In this document: piece by piece, positions 1-9,962 of the stretch
How the letters are laid out: the number at the start of each line of letters is the position of its first letter
Numbering within the stretch: the stretch's first letter is position 1
Assembly: GCF_028858725.1 (NCBI RefSeq)
Contig: NC_084763.1
Location: 56,567,152-56,631,151 of the forward strand
Direction of reading: 5' to 3'
Origin: Colius striatus
Taxonomy: Eukaryota > Chordata > Aves > Coliiformes > Coliidae
Length of the DNA stretch: 64,000 nucleotides
Notes under the pieces: model-generated
Databases searched by the model: none
What the model was told of the DNA's origin: nothing
What the model saw: the letters and a program-made list of their open reading frames with translations, nothing else
Translations under genes and position numbers: made by a program

Positions 1-3000
1 GCTACTGTGAGTGTAGAACCAGCCCTGTTCAAACACCACCCAAAAGGAAGTGCTTGTTTTATTTTGCTGTTAAGTGTCCTCCAGGTCCTGCAGCTCCAGA
101 GAGCCACCAGATCTGATGTTCTCCAGCAACCTCGGAGGACCAGACCCATCATTCAAAAAGGCTGAGCCAACCCTAGGAAGTCCTTCTGAGGACCTGTCCT
201 ACCTGTCCCCTAACCCTTGAGCTTTGATCACCTCCAAGTATCACAGGTTTTGCCTAACTGTTCAACACCAAGAGGAAAGCACACCCTCCTGCACCCCCTC
301 ACCTGCCCAATGCTGTTCAGTGCTCACAGCGAGGCAGCACAAGGCCCCTCGCCCAGTTGTCCAAAGCATCTCCCTCTCCCTTCTCTCCCTGCCAGTTCCT
401 CTCACCCACATGAAGGAAACAGGTGAGCCCTAACCATCACTTGTGAAAGGCTTCACAAGAGGAGCCATGCAGTTTGGCACCCTCCATCAGCAGTCTGCCA
501 CACTGCTGCTCCCAAACGACGCTCCCTGGCCGTGCACCCGCGTGGCGCTGGGACGGCCGGGTGTTTCACGGCTTCCCTTGCACCACCATGCAGCTGTGTC
601 ACCCAGAGCTGCTCCACAGGCCAAGTCCACAGTCCTGCAGCTCCCAGCCAGGACTCTCCCATCCCAGCTAGAGGGAAGGCAGCTTTCCTCTCTCCCTCCT
701 CAAAATTTCACTCAAGGATGGGAAAGGGGAGACCCAAAGATCCCTTATGTCTGTTTCATTTAAGCCCAGGCAAACCAGGAAGGGGTAGGAGGAAGGAGCA
801 GAGTGCTGGCTCCAACACACCCTTACCTTTTGCTTTGAATCCCTTTCAGCCAAGGTCTAAAGCCCAGCTCCTTGCAGCAGCAACAGGCTAGCAGCACAAG
901 TGAGCCAGTGGGAAGCTGAGCTATTTGTGAGCTGCCTAAAGCCTTAATTACCGAGCTGCAATTTTAAGATGGCCAATGAAAACCACTCACTGGTCTTTTC
1001 ATCTCCTCTGGTGGTTCCTTCTCCACTCTCTGCTCTGCTTGGCTGGTAAAGCTGCAGTCAGACATCAATGAACCTTCCCCTCATGGGTCACACATCCCCC
1101 TCCAGCCACACACAAGGAAGAGCTGTGGCACCTCCTGAGCGAGGCCACCGGCTCCTTCAGGCTGGGAAAGACCCCGGGAGGTCTCCAGCTCACCTCCTTT
1201 CTCAAAGGTGGCCCCAGGCCTCACTTTGGGAAGAAGGGCTACAAATAAACCAAGGGACTCACAGGTGTTTCTTCTTGCCTCCCTCCAAAACATCTGCAGA
1301 GAAAACGAGATGGAATTTATTGGGGTGTAGGGGGAAAAAAGCCATTTGCCCTGTCAGATGAAGGGGCTGTGGCCTGGAGGGCAGCACATGGCAAACACCC
1401 ACCTGGCAAACAAGGCATCTGTGCCAGCACAGAGCAAAAACATCTCCCACAGAGCAGCTCTGGAAGGTGCCCACCACTCAGCAAGGTGCAGGACTTTGGG
1501 GGCTGATGCTGGGGGGTGAAGATGTGGAGGATGGAGATAGGCTGGAGGTGATCTCTGCCTCAAAACGTGAGCAGCACAGAGCTGGGAGCAGGTGTCCTCA
1601 CCCCCACACATGCTCCTGAGGACAGTGTCAGTGCCCTGGGGCTTCCCCACTTCACAACAAACACAGCTCCTCTCTTGCAGCACCCTGAAACCTCAACAAC
1701 CACAAGTGAAGCATCAAAAAAAAACCCCTGAGAAAACAGATCTGGGGCTTTTTAAATCTCCCCTTTGGTTCCCAGCCCGGTAAGGCACCTACACCTCATT
1801 TATTCAAGCTGTTTGCAGCAGTCACATTGCAGGCATGTGTTTATTTTAAGCAGGAACTCACATCTTCCCTTCCTTTGCCCAGATTTGGGCATTTTCAGAG
1901 CAGCATTAACGTAGCAGGGAGGGTCTGGCAGCCCTACTGACTCCTGAACCAGTTTGGGATTCATCTTAGCCACCAAACACCATCAAAACCAAGGTGGGCT
2001 GGAGTTGAGCAGCTGTTTCATAAAGGTCCTTGTTATCTGAGGAGGGTCTTTATGAAACAGCTGATCAAGTGAGGACAGTGAAAACTGAGGACAAACAGCC
2101 ACATACACCTGGCTGGGCTGCACAAAGACTTGGTGGTCACTGAAAGAGGACGTCACCAGGGTGAGGAATGTTCCTCAGTCTGCTCCCATTTGCCCTGGGT
2201 TTTAACTGGGAACTGCTATCCTGACCAGTAAAGCAAAGGACAGACATCACAAGAGTTAAAGAAAACTAATGCTGATTAGCAGAGAGGCTTTACACAGAAG
2301 GCAAAGCCCCCTAACAAAGCAGAAAAGAAGATTAAAGGCCAGTTTCCCTGCAGCCCCAAGAAAGGTCTCTTGGATTAGGATTATAATCCCATTCCCTATT
2401 TTTAGCAGACTCCTTCCAAAGCTGTCACTTGCACCTTTCTAAATGTGGGGCCACTTTCTGCAAAGCCAGCAACACAACAAAGTTCAGCACTATCTGACAG
2501 CAGGCAGCACTCAGCATCTTGCTGCCCACCACATGCAAAAGTCTCTGACCTGAGAGCTGGCAGGTTGCTTAAATAAAGGGAATTATCTGCAGTGGGGAAA
2601 GGGGAGCAGAGCATCCTCACTGCAGTAGCTGGAGGCAACACTCAGCCACCTTTCATCCTGGAAACAATTATTTAAGAAGCACTAATTAGCCTTTTCACTG
2701 GCTGTGTTAATTCACACTGCTCACTTCCCAGAGGATGATGCAGCAGGAGGAACAAGGACCCTTTGCTCAAGGTCACTGCAGAAATCACTCCAGTCCAGGC
2801 CATGAGTCACTCCAAGACCAGGTTTTGTCCTCCTGCAAAGTGGGACCAGTTTAACTAACCAACTGGTTTGAGCCCGAGCTGGGTAAACATCTACAGAGCT
2901 CAGCTCAGACAGGTGCAGCTTCACCACCCACTTCCTCTCCTTTACACTGTGTTTCCCCACAGAGAGCTTTATTTTTGGATGTAAGGATGCTAACCCCAAA

Positions 3001-3075
3001 CCTCCTGTCTCACCTCACCAGCTCACACAGTGCCCACGAAACCTGACTGATTCACCTTTGGCTGATGTGAGTTGA
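1..3075. other. Non-coding block, probable GUK1 intron 1
   Basis: No coding exon is recognised on either strand. Open frames here are short, unlike known proteins and often lack an ATG start. No CR1 copy was recognised. Given the leftward exon at 4395-4437, this is best read as the first intron of that gene, running off the left edge. The one structured element is the hairpin at 2005-2068. Confidence 0.5.
2005..2068. repeat. 64-nt inverted repeat / hairpin
   Basis: Positions 2010-2025 (CAGCTGTTTCATAAAG) are the exact reverse complement of 2048-2063. Inward, two G-U type pairs and two G-C pairs extend the stem. Outward, after one mismatch, four more pairs form (2005-2008 with 2065-2068). The terminal loop is about 14 nt. 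The size resembles a pre-miRNA or a small foldback element, but no family is recognised. Confidence 0.8.
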
Positions 3076-3927
3076 GGACATCTCACAGACTGCCTCATGC
3101 AGGGAGAGGGCACATCTCAGAGCCTCCCTCGTGCAGGGAGAGGGCACATCTCAGAGCCTCCCTCGTGCAGGCAGAGGGCACATCTCAGAGCATCCCTCGT
3201 GCAGGGAGAGGGCACATCTCAGAGCCTGCCTCAAGCAGGGAGAGGGCACATCTCAGAGCCTGCCTCAAGCAGGGAGAGGGCACATCTCAGAGCCTCCCTC
3301 GTGCAGGCAGAGGGCACATCTCAGAGCCTGCCTCGTGCAGGGAGAGGGCACATCTCAGAGCCTCCCTCGTGCAGGCAGAGGGCACATCTCAGAGCTTGCC
3401 TCGTGCAGGGAGAGGGCACATCTCAGAGCCTGCCTCAAGCAGGGAGAGGGCACATCTCAGAGCTTGCCTCATGCAGGGAGAGGGCACATCTCAGAGCATC
3501 CCTCAAGCAGGTAGAGGGCACATCTCAGAGCCTCCCTCGTGCAGGGAGAGAGCACATTTAAGAGCATCCCTCAAGCAGGGAGAGGGCACATCTCAGAACC
3601 TCCCTCGTGCAGGGAGAGGGCACATCTCAGAGCCTCCCTCGTGCAGGCAGAAGGCACATCTCAGAGCCTCCCTCGTGCAGGGAGAGGGCACATCTCAGAA
3701 CCTCCCTCGTGCAGGGAGAGGGCACATCTCAGAGCCTCCCTCGTGCAGGCAGAAGGCACATCTCAGAGCCTCCCTCGTGCAGGGAGAGGGCACATCTCAG
3801 AGCATCCCTCGTGCAGGGAAAGGGCACATCTCAGAGCCTCCCTCGTGCAGGGAGAGGGCACATCTCAGAGCCTGCCTCGTGCAGGGAGAGGGCACATCTC
3901 AGAGCCTCCCTCGTGCAGGGAGAGGGC
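3076..3927. repeat. 34-bp minisatellite, about 25 copies
   Basis: A 34-bp unit is tandemly repeated about 25 times. Its core reads GTGCAGGGAGAGGGCACATC. Variants alternate CTCGTGCAGG, CTCAAGCAGG and CTCATGCAGG, and GGGAGAGGG with GGCAGAGGG. The unit is not a multiple of three and has no stop in any plus frame, so three overlapping long frames run through it; these are artefacts. It ends directly in a CR1 fragment and lies just left of a CpG-island promoter. Confidence 0.97.
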
Positions 3928-4060
3928 CAGTGCTCCCTCACCTCAGCACCAAAGGAGTTTCTCCTGTGCCAGTGGAACATTTTGTGCTCCAGCCTGTGCC
4001 CGTTACCCCTTGTCCCGTCACTGGCCACTGCAGAAAACAGCGTCAGCCCATCCTCTCAGA
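3928..4060 (-). mobile_element. CR1 LINE fragment (antisense)
   Basis: This matches the piece of the other copies that follows their 'CCTCAGCACCAAAGGAG' motif, through the stretch reading CCAGTGGAACATTTTGTG. The true 3' end is missing because the minisatellite replaces it. The 34-bp array may have grown from the CR1 junction. Confidence 0.85.
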
Positions 4061-4079
4061 GCCTCCCTCACGCAGCCCA

Positions 4080-4910
4080 GTGACGGGACCCCGGTGCGAC
4101 TGGAGGGACGGGGCCAACGCCAGCCCGTGGTCAAGCCCGTGCGGGTCCAAGCCCGCCTCACCGCCCACAGCCAACCCGGGCCCGGCCAGGGCAGCAAGCG
4201 CAGCATCCCCGCACCGCCCGGGGCTCACCCTCCGCCGGCAGGCCCAGCGCCCTCAAGCCCCGCCGCCAGGGGAGGGAGGAAGGTCCCTCCTCGCCTCAGC
4301 TTAGCCCCCTCGGGGCCGCTCCGGGTCGGCGGCGGCTCCGCGCCCTCAGGGCCGAGCCCGCGCGGGGCCCGCGCACGCGCGCGCTCCCGCTCACCGGCCG
4401 CCCGCGCGATGGCGCCGCGCAGCCGCCCCCGCAGCATCGCGCGTCCCGCCAGGCCCCGCGCGCGTGACGCCACCGGGCGGCGCGGCCACGTGAGCGCGGC
4501 GCGGGGAGGGGAGCGGGAGCCGGGGGCGATCGGGGCCGAACGGCGATGGCGGCGGGGAAAGGAGGAGGGAAACGGGGTGTCGGGTCCAGCCCGGGCGAGG
4601 ATGGGGTCACGGCTCGGTGGGGAGAGCCGGCGCTGCGATGAAGCCGCGCTGGGCTGAGCCATGATGGCGAAGGGAAGGGGGTGGTGACCGCGGAGGGGTT
4701 GATGGGTGCTGGGGAGGGGAGGTGAGGGGCGGCCCTGCGATGGGGACGCGGGGCTGTCACACACGTGGCTGCCCCTGCACAGCTCCTGGTCGCTGAGAGC
4801 GTGCCCAGAGGCTGCCTCAGCTCCCACCCTGCCTGACCTACGTGCAGGATCCGGCCTCGGCCTCACTCACCCCGAAGACTAAGATGGCAGCGAGTGTGAG
4901 GGCGCTGAGG
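4080..4910. promoter_or_regulatory. CpG island, putative divergent GUK1/MRPL55 promoter
   Basis: This stretch is strongly GC-rich and dense in CpG, unlike its flanks. It holds a CACGTG E-box at 4487-4492 followed by AG, which resembles USF and TFE-type sites, and several GC-rich boxes. A leftward first exon with a donor site (4395) and the rightward MRPL55 start (4884) both lie within it. The divergent arrangement agrees with the human order. Confidence 0.75.
4395..4437 (-). CDS. GUK1: Candidate GUK1 first coding exon (partial gene)
   Basis: On the minus strand an ATG at 4437 opens 14 codons, MLRGRLRGAIARAA, followed by a strong GTGAGC donor (GT at 4394-4393) in phase 1. The peptide is Arg/Ala-rich with no acidic residue, as expected of a mitochondrial leader. 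It resembles the alternative leader of vertebrate guanylate kinase 1 (starting MLRR, rich in Leu and Ala), and human GUK1 is the next gene on this side of MRPL55. GUK1 phosphorylates GMP and dGMP with ATP. No kinase P-loop exon is visible in 1-4394, so the rest would lie left of the window. The exon structure is solid; the gene name is inferred from synteny and short peptide similarity. Confidence 0.45.
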
Positions 4911-6242
4911 TGAGCGTGCGATCAGCTCCCTGGGAGAGCAGCCGGGTCCCTCAGCAGCAGCCTCTGTGGGGCTGTGCCATGAGGTGATCACAGAATCCCA
5001 GCATGGTGGGGGTTGGATGGGGCCTCCAGAGCTCATCCAGTGCCAGCCCCTGCTACAGCAGGTTCCCCTGGCTCAGGGGGCACAGGGACGTGTCCAGGCG
5101 GGGTTGGAAACCTCCTGAGAAGGAGCCTCCACACCCTCCCTGGGCAGCCTGAGCCAGGGCTCCCTCGCCTCAGCACCAAAGCACTTTCACTTGTGCCAGT
5201 GGAACATTTTGTGTTCCAGCCTGTGCCCGTTACCCCTTGTCCTGCCACTGCAGAAAAAAAGTGTCACCCCATCCTCCTGACACCCACCCTTAAGGTATTT
5301 AGAAGTGTTGATGAGGCTTCACTTCAGCCTTTTCCAGGCTGAACAGCCCCAGGTCCTGCAGCCTTTCCCCTTAGGAGAGATGTTTCAGTCCCCTCAGCGT
5401 TTTGGTGGGCCTCTCTCCAGCAGTTCCCTGTCTCTCTGCAGCTGGGGAGCCCAGCACTGGGCACAGGGCTCAGCAGGGCAGAGCAGAGGGGCAGCACACC
5501 CTCCCTGGCCCTGCTGCCCACACTCTGCTGGATGCCCCCAGGCCATTGGCTTCTTGCCCACCAGGCCATTGGCTTCTTGCCCACCAGCCCACACTGCTGC
5601 TCATGTTTCTCTGCTGCCCACCAGCACTGCCAGGTCCCTCTCCTGGAGCTGCTCTCCAGCAGGTCCCCCCCAGCCTGTGCTGGGGCAGGGGCTTGTTCCT
5701 GCCCAGCTGCACGACTCTGCCCTTGGTGACCTCTCTGCCCAACTCTCAGCCTGCCCAGCTCCCGCTGACTGGCAGCACAGCCTCTGGTGCACCAGCCAGC
5801 CTGACCGCGCTCCCCTGTGCCCTCCCTCCAGCGCCCTGCGCCCCGCCGCCGTCCCCGCGCTGCTGCCGCCGCTCACCGCCTCGGTCCGCCGCGGCTCCAG
5901 CCGCGCCTCCATCTCCCACCTGCACAGGCAGCTCTACGGCCGCCTCTACCCCGTGCTCCTCGTCAAGACCGACGGCTCCACCATCCGCCTCCGCTACCGG
6001 GAGCCCAAGAGGATCCTGCTGGTGAGGCGGGCGGGCGGGGGGCCGGCGGGGCGGGCGCGGGCGGCCGCGGCGCTGACGCCGTTGCTTCCCCGCTCAAGCT
6101 GCCGCTGGACAGCAACACGCTGCCCGAGGCCGAGCGCAGGGCCCGGCTGCGGAGGCACTTCCCGAGCAGGACAAAGGCCGTCGCGGAGGAGACGTTCGAG
6201 GGCATCGACCTGGACACCTACAAGCGGTTTTGGAAGAAATAA
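4884..6242 (+). CDS. MRPL55: Mitochondrial ribosomal protein L55 (3 exons)
   Basis: Coding exons are 4884-4909, 5832-6021 and 6099-6242, joining in frame to 119 codons plus TAA. All introns are GT-AG (donors GTGAGC and GTGAGG). The product begins [16 protein letters not shown], a basic presequence-like N-terminus, and carries the L55 core with [18 protein letters not shown] and [10 protein letters not shown], then a charged helix region with RRARLR and the C-terminal YKRFWKK. The human protein is 128 aa, so the length fits. It is a metazoan-specific subunit of the large mitoribosomal subunit (mL55), nuclear encoded and imported into the matrix. The ATG lies in a TISU-like context (TAAGATGGCAGC). 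Intron 1 is almost entirely a CR1 copy. The polyadenylation signal follows the stop by only 12 bases. C1orf35 begins about 0.7 kb downstream on the same strand. Confidence 0.95.
4987..5795 (-). mobile_element. CR1 LINE, 3' portion (antisense) in MRPL55 intron 1
   Basis: It starts with ATCACAGAATCCCAGCATGG, the reverse complement of the CR1 3' end, and continues through the 3'UTR-like part into the reverse-transcriptase end region. It is one of the two longest copies in the window. It fills most of the 922-bp intron and stops about 36 bp before the exon 2 acceptor. A 24-bp segment containing CCATTGGCTTCTTGCCCACC is tandemly duplicated near 5541-5588. Confidence 0.9.
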
Positions 6243-6254
6243 GCGAGCGTGTGA

Positions 6255-6260
6255 AATAAA
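6255..6260 (+). terminator. MRPL55: MRPL55 polyadenylation signal
   Basis: A canonical AATAAA lies 12 bases after the stop codon, implying a 3'UTR of roughly 30-40 nt. A 7-bp inverted repeat (CCGAAGC at 6273-6279, GCTTCGG at 6293-6299) follows. Confidence 0.85.
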
Positions 6261-6299
6261 CCCGAAACCAAACCGAAGCGCGTTTGTGGTTTGCTTCGG

Positions 6300-6938
6300 G
6301 GTCGGGATTTTCTTTGGCTTCGCGATGGAGGCGGCGCCGCGGCCCCCACCCTCCCCTCCCGCCGCGGTGGTATCGCCCGCTTCCCCCTGCCCCGAGCGCG
6401 GTGGTAGCGGCGGGGGCGGGAGGGCGCGCGCCACGGCCCGGAGCGGCGCGCGAGGTGCGTGCTGGGGGGGGGGAGCCGGAGCCATGGCGGCCCGGGGAGG
6501 GGGGCGGGGGTGGGAGAAGAAGCGTGTTTTGTGGCCGCGGGTTGCGGCCGCGGTCGTTGTCCCCTCTCGGGGTGCAGCCCCTGGGCGTGCAGTGACCCCC
6601 CTCCCCCGGGCGAGCGTTTGTACTCCCCGCCCTGAACCGTGCAACCCCCCCTCCCCAAATCCCCCTTCGCCCCGAGCAGCCGCCCCGCAAGCAACTGCTG
6701 CGTCGGGTCGTGCAACGTCCCCTTGGGCTCTACGACCCCTCTGCCGCCCCCTTCCAGCTTGTGCAACACGGCGGGGCTCTGGTTACCCCACCGGTTCTTG
6801 GCTGGAGGGGGCACATTTGCTCCCACCACAGCCCCCAGGGTGACACGGAGGAGTTGGAGGGGACAAGCCCCGGGCTGATCCCCTCGCAGGTCAGCAGCCG
6901 CTTCCCCCCGCTCCGACACCGCCCTGGGGTCCGGCACC
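6300..6938 (+). promoter_or_regulatory. CpG island / promoter and 5'UTR of C1orf35
   Basis: This is very GC- and CpG-rich DNA between the MRPL55 polyadenylation site and the C1orf35 ATG, with G-runs and GC boxes (for example 6407-6422 and 6490-6515). The transcription start cannot be fixed by eye. Long open frames on both strands here reflect base composition. Confidence 0.7.
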
Positions 6939-9392
6939 ATGTTCGGCTCATCCCGAGGGGGCGTCCGGGGCGGGCAGGACCAGTTCAGCTGGGAGGATGT
7001 CAAGACGGACAAACAGCGTGAGAACTACCTGGGTAAGGGCTGACCTCTGCCAGCCTCCCCGTCCCCACCCTCCCTGACACCATTTTGGGGTGGGGATGGA
7101 CGATTTTGGCTGTGATGACTTTTTCTGGCGGGGGGGTTGGGGCGGGTCCTTGCTCCCCGCAGGGAACTCCCTGATGGCCCCGGTGGGCCGGTGGCAGAAG
7201 GGGAAGGACCTGACCTGGTATGCCAAGGGCAAGAAGGAGACAGGCCCTGCGCTGTCCCGTGAGGAAGAGCTGGCTGCTGTGCGCCTGGCCGAGCAGGAGG
7301 CCATGATGGCAGCCCTGTGAGTGCACACACACACCCCCTGCCCCCCCTCAAAGAAACGAGGTGCAAAGCATCACTCCCCAGCACCGCATCACCCGCTTCT
7401 GAACCCACAGGGGCTACAAGACTGTCAAGAGGCAGCCCACAGGCCTCAGCAAGGAGGTAAGGGGGGGCACCACGTGTAGGTGCAGGTATCCCTCCCCATG
7501 TCTCTTTGTTTGGGGGGGGATCCCACAGGATGCTCTCCCCCACTCCCCACAGGATCTGGCCGAGGTGTGCAAGCGGGACGGCGAGCGGGACGAGAAGGAC
7601 GTGGACCGGGTGGTGGGTTTGGGCAGCTCCAGGTATGGGAAAGGATGGGAGCCCTGCACCAAACCCCACCTATTTCAGGGCAACTCCATTTGATTATTTT
7701 GCTATTTTTATGCTGCTGCTGTGGGGTTTTTTTTTCCTCTGGTGCTTTTAATTTCGCCCTGCCACGTGTCTCCCCAGCGGCAGCGCCGGCCGGCTGATGC
7801 TCTCCAAAGAGGACAAGGAGGCGGCCAAGATGGGACTCTCAGTCTTCACGGTACGGTCACACCTTCCTCGTCAGGTTTAAGAGCAGGAAAGAGATGGAAG
7901 AAAGCAAAAAGCTTTTCTCTGTGCTCAGGATGTTTCCTTTAAAAGCAGAGCTGGTGAGACTTTCAAGGGCTCCCCTTGTCCTGGTTGCACAGAGTTGGTT
8001 TCTGGGTGGGTTTTTGGAAGCAGCTCTCCCCCTAATCTAGTTTAGTTGTTTTCCAAATGGCGTTTCATTTTTAAAGGGAGAAAGTCCCTTCTTCTTACCA
8101 TTCAAAGCTGTGGGCTCATGGATTCATTCCCTGTTTTCCCCCATCTTCCACCTCTAGCACCAGAGAGTCTCCAGCAGCCCTGAGACATCCAGCTCCAAGA
8201 AGAAGCAAGAGAAGCAGGAGAAAGAGGAGAAGGTGGAGGACAAACGGTGAGGATGGGGACAACTGCTTTGGTGAGAAACACTGAGGGAGCACTGGAAGGG
8301 GCTGCCCAGATGGGCTGGGGAGTCTCCTTCTCTGGAGACATTCCAACCCAGCTGGATGAGTTCCTGTGTGACCTGCTCTGGGTGGTCCTGCTGTGGCAGG
8401 GGGTTGCACTGAATCACCCCCAAAAGCTCTGTTTTGCCCTCAAAATACAATCCACACATTTATTTCTTTCTCTCCTTGCCCAAGGAGGGGTGTGGTGGGA
8501 TGTGAGGAGGGATGGGAATGAGTTTTTGCAGGAGCAGGGATCCTCATGGTTTGATCTCTTTCCCACAGACCAGAGAGCAGCAAGAAATCCAAAAAGGAGA
8601 AAAAGAAGAAGAAAAAGAAGAAACACAAGAAGGAGAAGAAGAAAGACAAACATCACAAGAGGGACGCTGCGTCTTCATCATCCTCTGATTCCTCTCCAGA
8701 CCAGGAAGAGAGGTAGTTGGGTTGGGGTGGGGGCTGAGCCCTGATCCCCCTCCCCATGATTAGATCATCATTGGAAAACAGAATGGAATCACGGAATCAT
8801 TGTGGTTGGAAAAGATCTTTAGGATCAACAAGTCGAATCAGTCACCTCACCCTGCCCAGCCCAGCACTACCCCACGGCCCTCAGCACCTCAGCCCCATGC
8901 CTTTGGGATCCCTCCAGGGCTGGGCACTGCCCCAGCTCCCTGGGCAGCCTGGCACAGGGGCTGACACCCCTCTCAGGGAAACAGTTCTGCCTCAGCTCCA
9001 ACCTCAGCCTCCCCTGGGGCAACTGCAGCCCATTTCCTCTTGTCCTCTCATTACTGCAGATGAAGGGCTTAGGAGAGCCCCGTGGCCATGGCTGGCATCA
9101 GGATGCCCCATCAACTTCTAGCATCCCCAAAAATCCCTTTTCCATCCCTAGAACTGGCTTGTTGGTGTCCCCAGTGTGTGTGCTGTGCCTGAGCCCTCTC
9201 TGTCCCTGCAGGCAGCAAGGAAGGAAAGCGCAGAGCAGCCGTGGGCAGCGCGACGTGGGTTCTCCCAGCAGGAGCAGGAGCGGCCGCGCTCGGCCCCCGG
9301 CCCCGCACCACAGGGGCAGGAAGAGGAGCAGGAGCAGATCCCCCCCGGCCCGTGGGACCAGGCAACGCCACGACACCGATTCAGAGGACTGA
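6939..9392 (+). CDS. C1orf35: C1orf35 / MMTAG2 homologue (8 coding exons)
   Basis: Coding exons are 6939-7032, 7163-7316, 7411-7456, 7553-7632, 7778-7850, 8158-8246, 8569-8712 and 9212-9392, giving 286 codons plus TGA with GT-AG introns throughout. The product starts [20 protein letters not shown] and continues with [20 protein letters not shown] and [16 protein letters not shown], the N-terminal domain of multiple myeloma tumor-associated protein 2 (MMtag family). Residues from about 180 on are Lys/Glu-rich with a run of lysines (exon 7). The end is an Arg/Ser-rich tail with KRSRSRSP and a final DTDSED. The human protein is 263 aa. The biochemical role is not established; the basic and RS-like tail suggests a nuclear, RNA-associated protein. 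Introns 6 and 7 carry CR1 copies. It lies head-to-tail with MRPL55 and tail-to-tail with ARF1. Confidence 0.95.
8286..8412 (+). mobile_element. CR1 LINE fragment (sense), C1orf35 intron 6
   Basis: It carries the sense-strand CR1 signature: a 'GAAGGGGCTGCCCAGATGGG' segment, then 'TCTCTGGAGACATTCCAACC' and a degenerate GGGTTG end. It is short, diverged and lacks a clear ATTCTGTGATT tail. Confidence 0.75.
8785..9059 (-). mobile_element. CR1 LINE fragment (antisense), C1orf35 intron 7
   Basis: It begins AATCACGGAATCATTGTGG and belongs to a CR1 subtype different from the MRPL55 copy, with an interior reading CCCCAGCTCCCTGGGCAGCC. The copies at 26944-27356, 30925-31104 and 38205-38350 look like the same subtype in sense. 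Confidence 0.85.
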
Positions 9393-9453
9393 GGGGGAGC
9401 CTGGGGGAGGGGGGTTTCAAGGGAGATCTCTATATATTTTTTAAAGCTGTTAA

Positions 9454-9459
9454 ATTAAA
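9454..9459 (+). terminator. C1orf35: C1orf35 polyadenylation signal (ATTAAA)
   Basis: The common variant hexamer ATTAAA lies 62 bases after the stop, followed by a GT-rich stretch at 9471-9500 suited to a downstream element. No AATAAA is nearer. Confidence 0.7.
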
Positions 9460-9721
9460 ACAAGATGCAGGTTTGTGATTGCCAGGGCTCAGTGTGGTGA
9501 GGGGTGTTCTGTTTGTAGCTCCTGCCTTCGGCCTGGGGCAGCACCAGCAGCTCCCCAGGCTGTGTGGGGGGAAGGAGGAGCCCAGGCACCCTGCTCCCTG
9601 GATCCATGCATCCAGGCAGGATTTAGCAGGGAGCTCTGGCTGGGATGCCCCAAGGTGATGTTCATGTCCCCAAAAGCTTTATTTGGGCAAAGCCTGTAAG
9701 GAGCTGCTCTCTCCCAGGTGG

Positions 9722-9962
9722 CACATGGAATGCCAGGATGGTGGGGGTGGGAAGGGCCTTGCAGAGCTCATCCAGCCCCAGCCCCTGCTACAGCAGGTTC
9801 CCCTGGCTCAGGGGGCACAGGGACGTGTCCAGGTGGGGTTGGAAACCTCCTGAGCAGGAGCCTCCACACCCTCCCTGGGCAGCCTGGGCCAGGCTCCCTC
9901 ACCTCAGCACCAAAGGAGCTTTTCCTCCCGTTGCAGTGGAACTTTCTGTGTTCCAGCTTGTA
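9722..9962 (-). mobile_element. CR1 LINE fragment (antisense)
   Basis: A 3'-end fragment close in sequence to the copies at 4987 and 49592 (shared CCCTGGCTCAGGGGGCACAG and GGAAACCTCCTGAG), suggesting a relatively young subfamily. It sits just beyond the C1orf35 3' end. Confidence 0.9.
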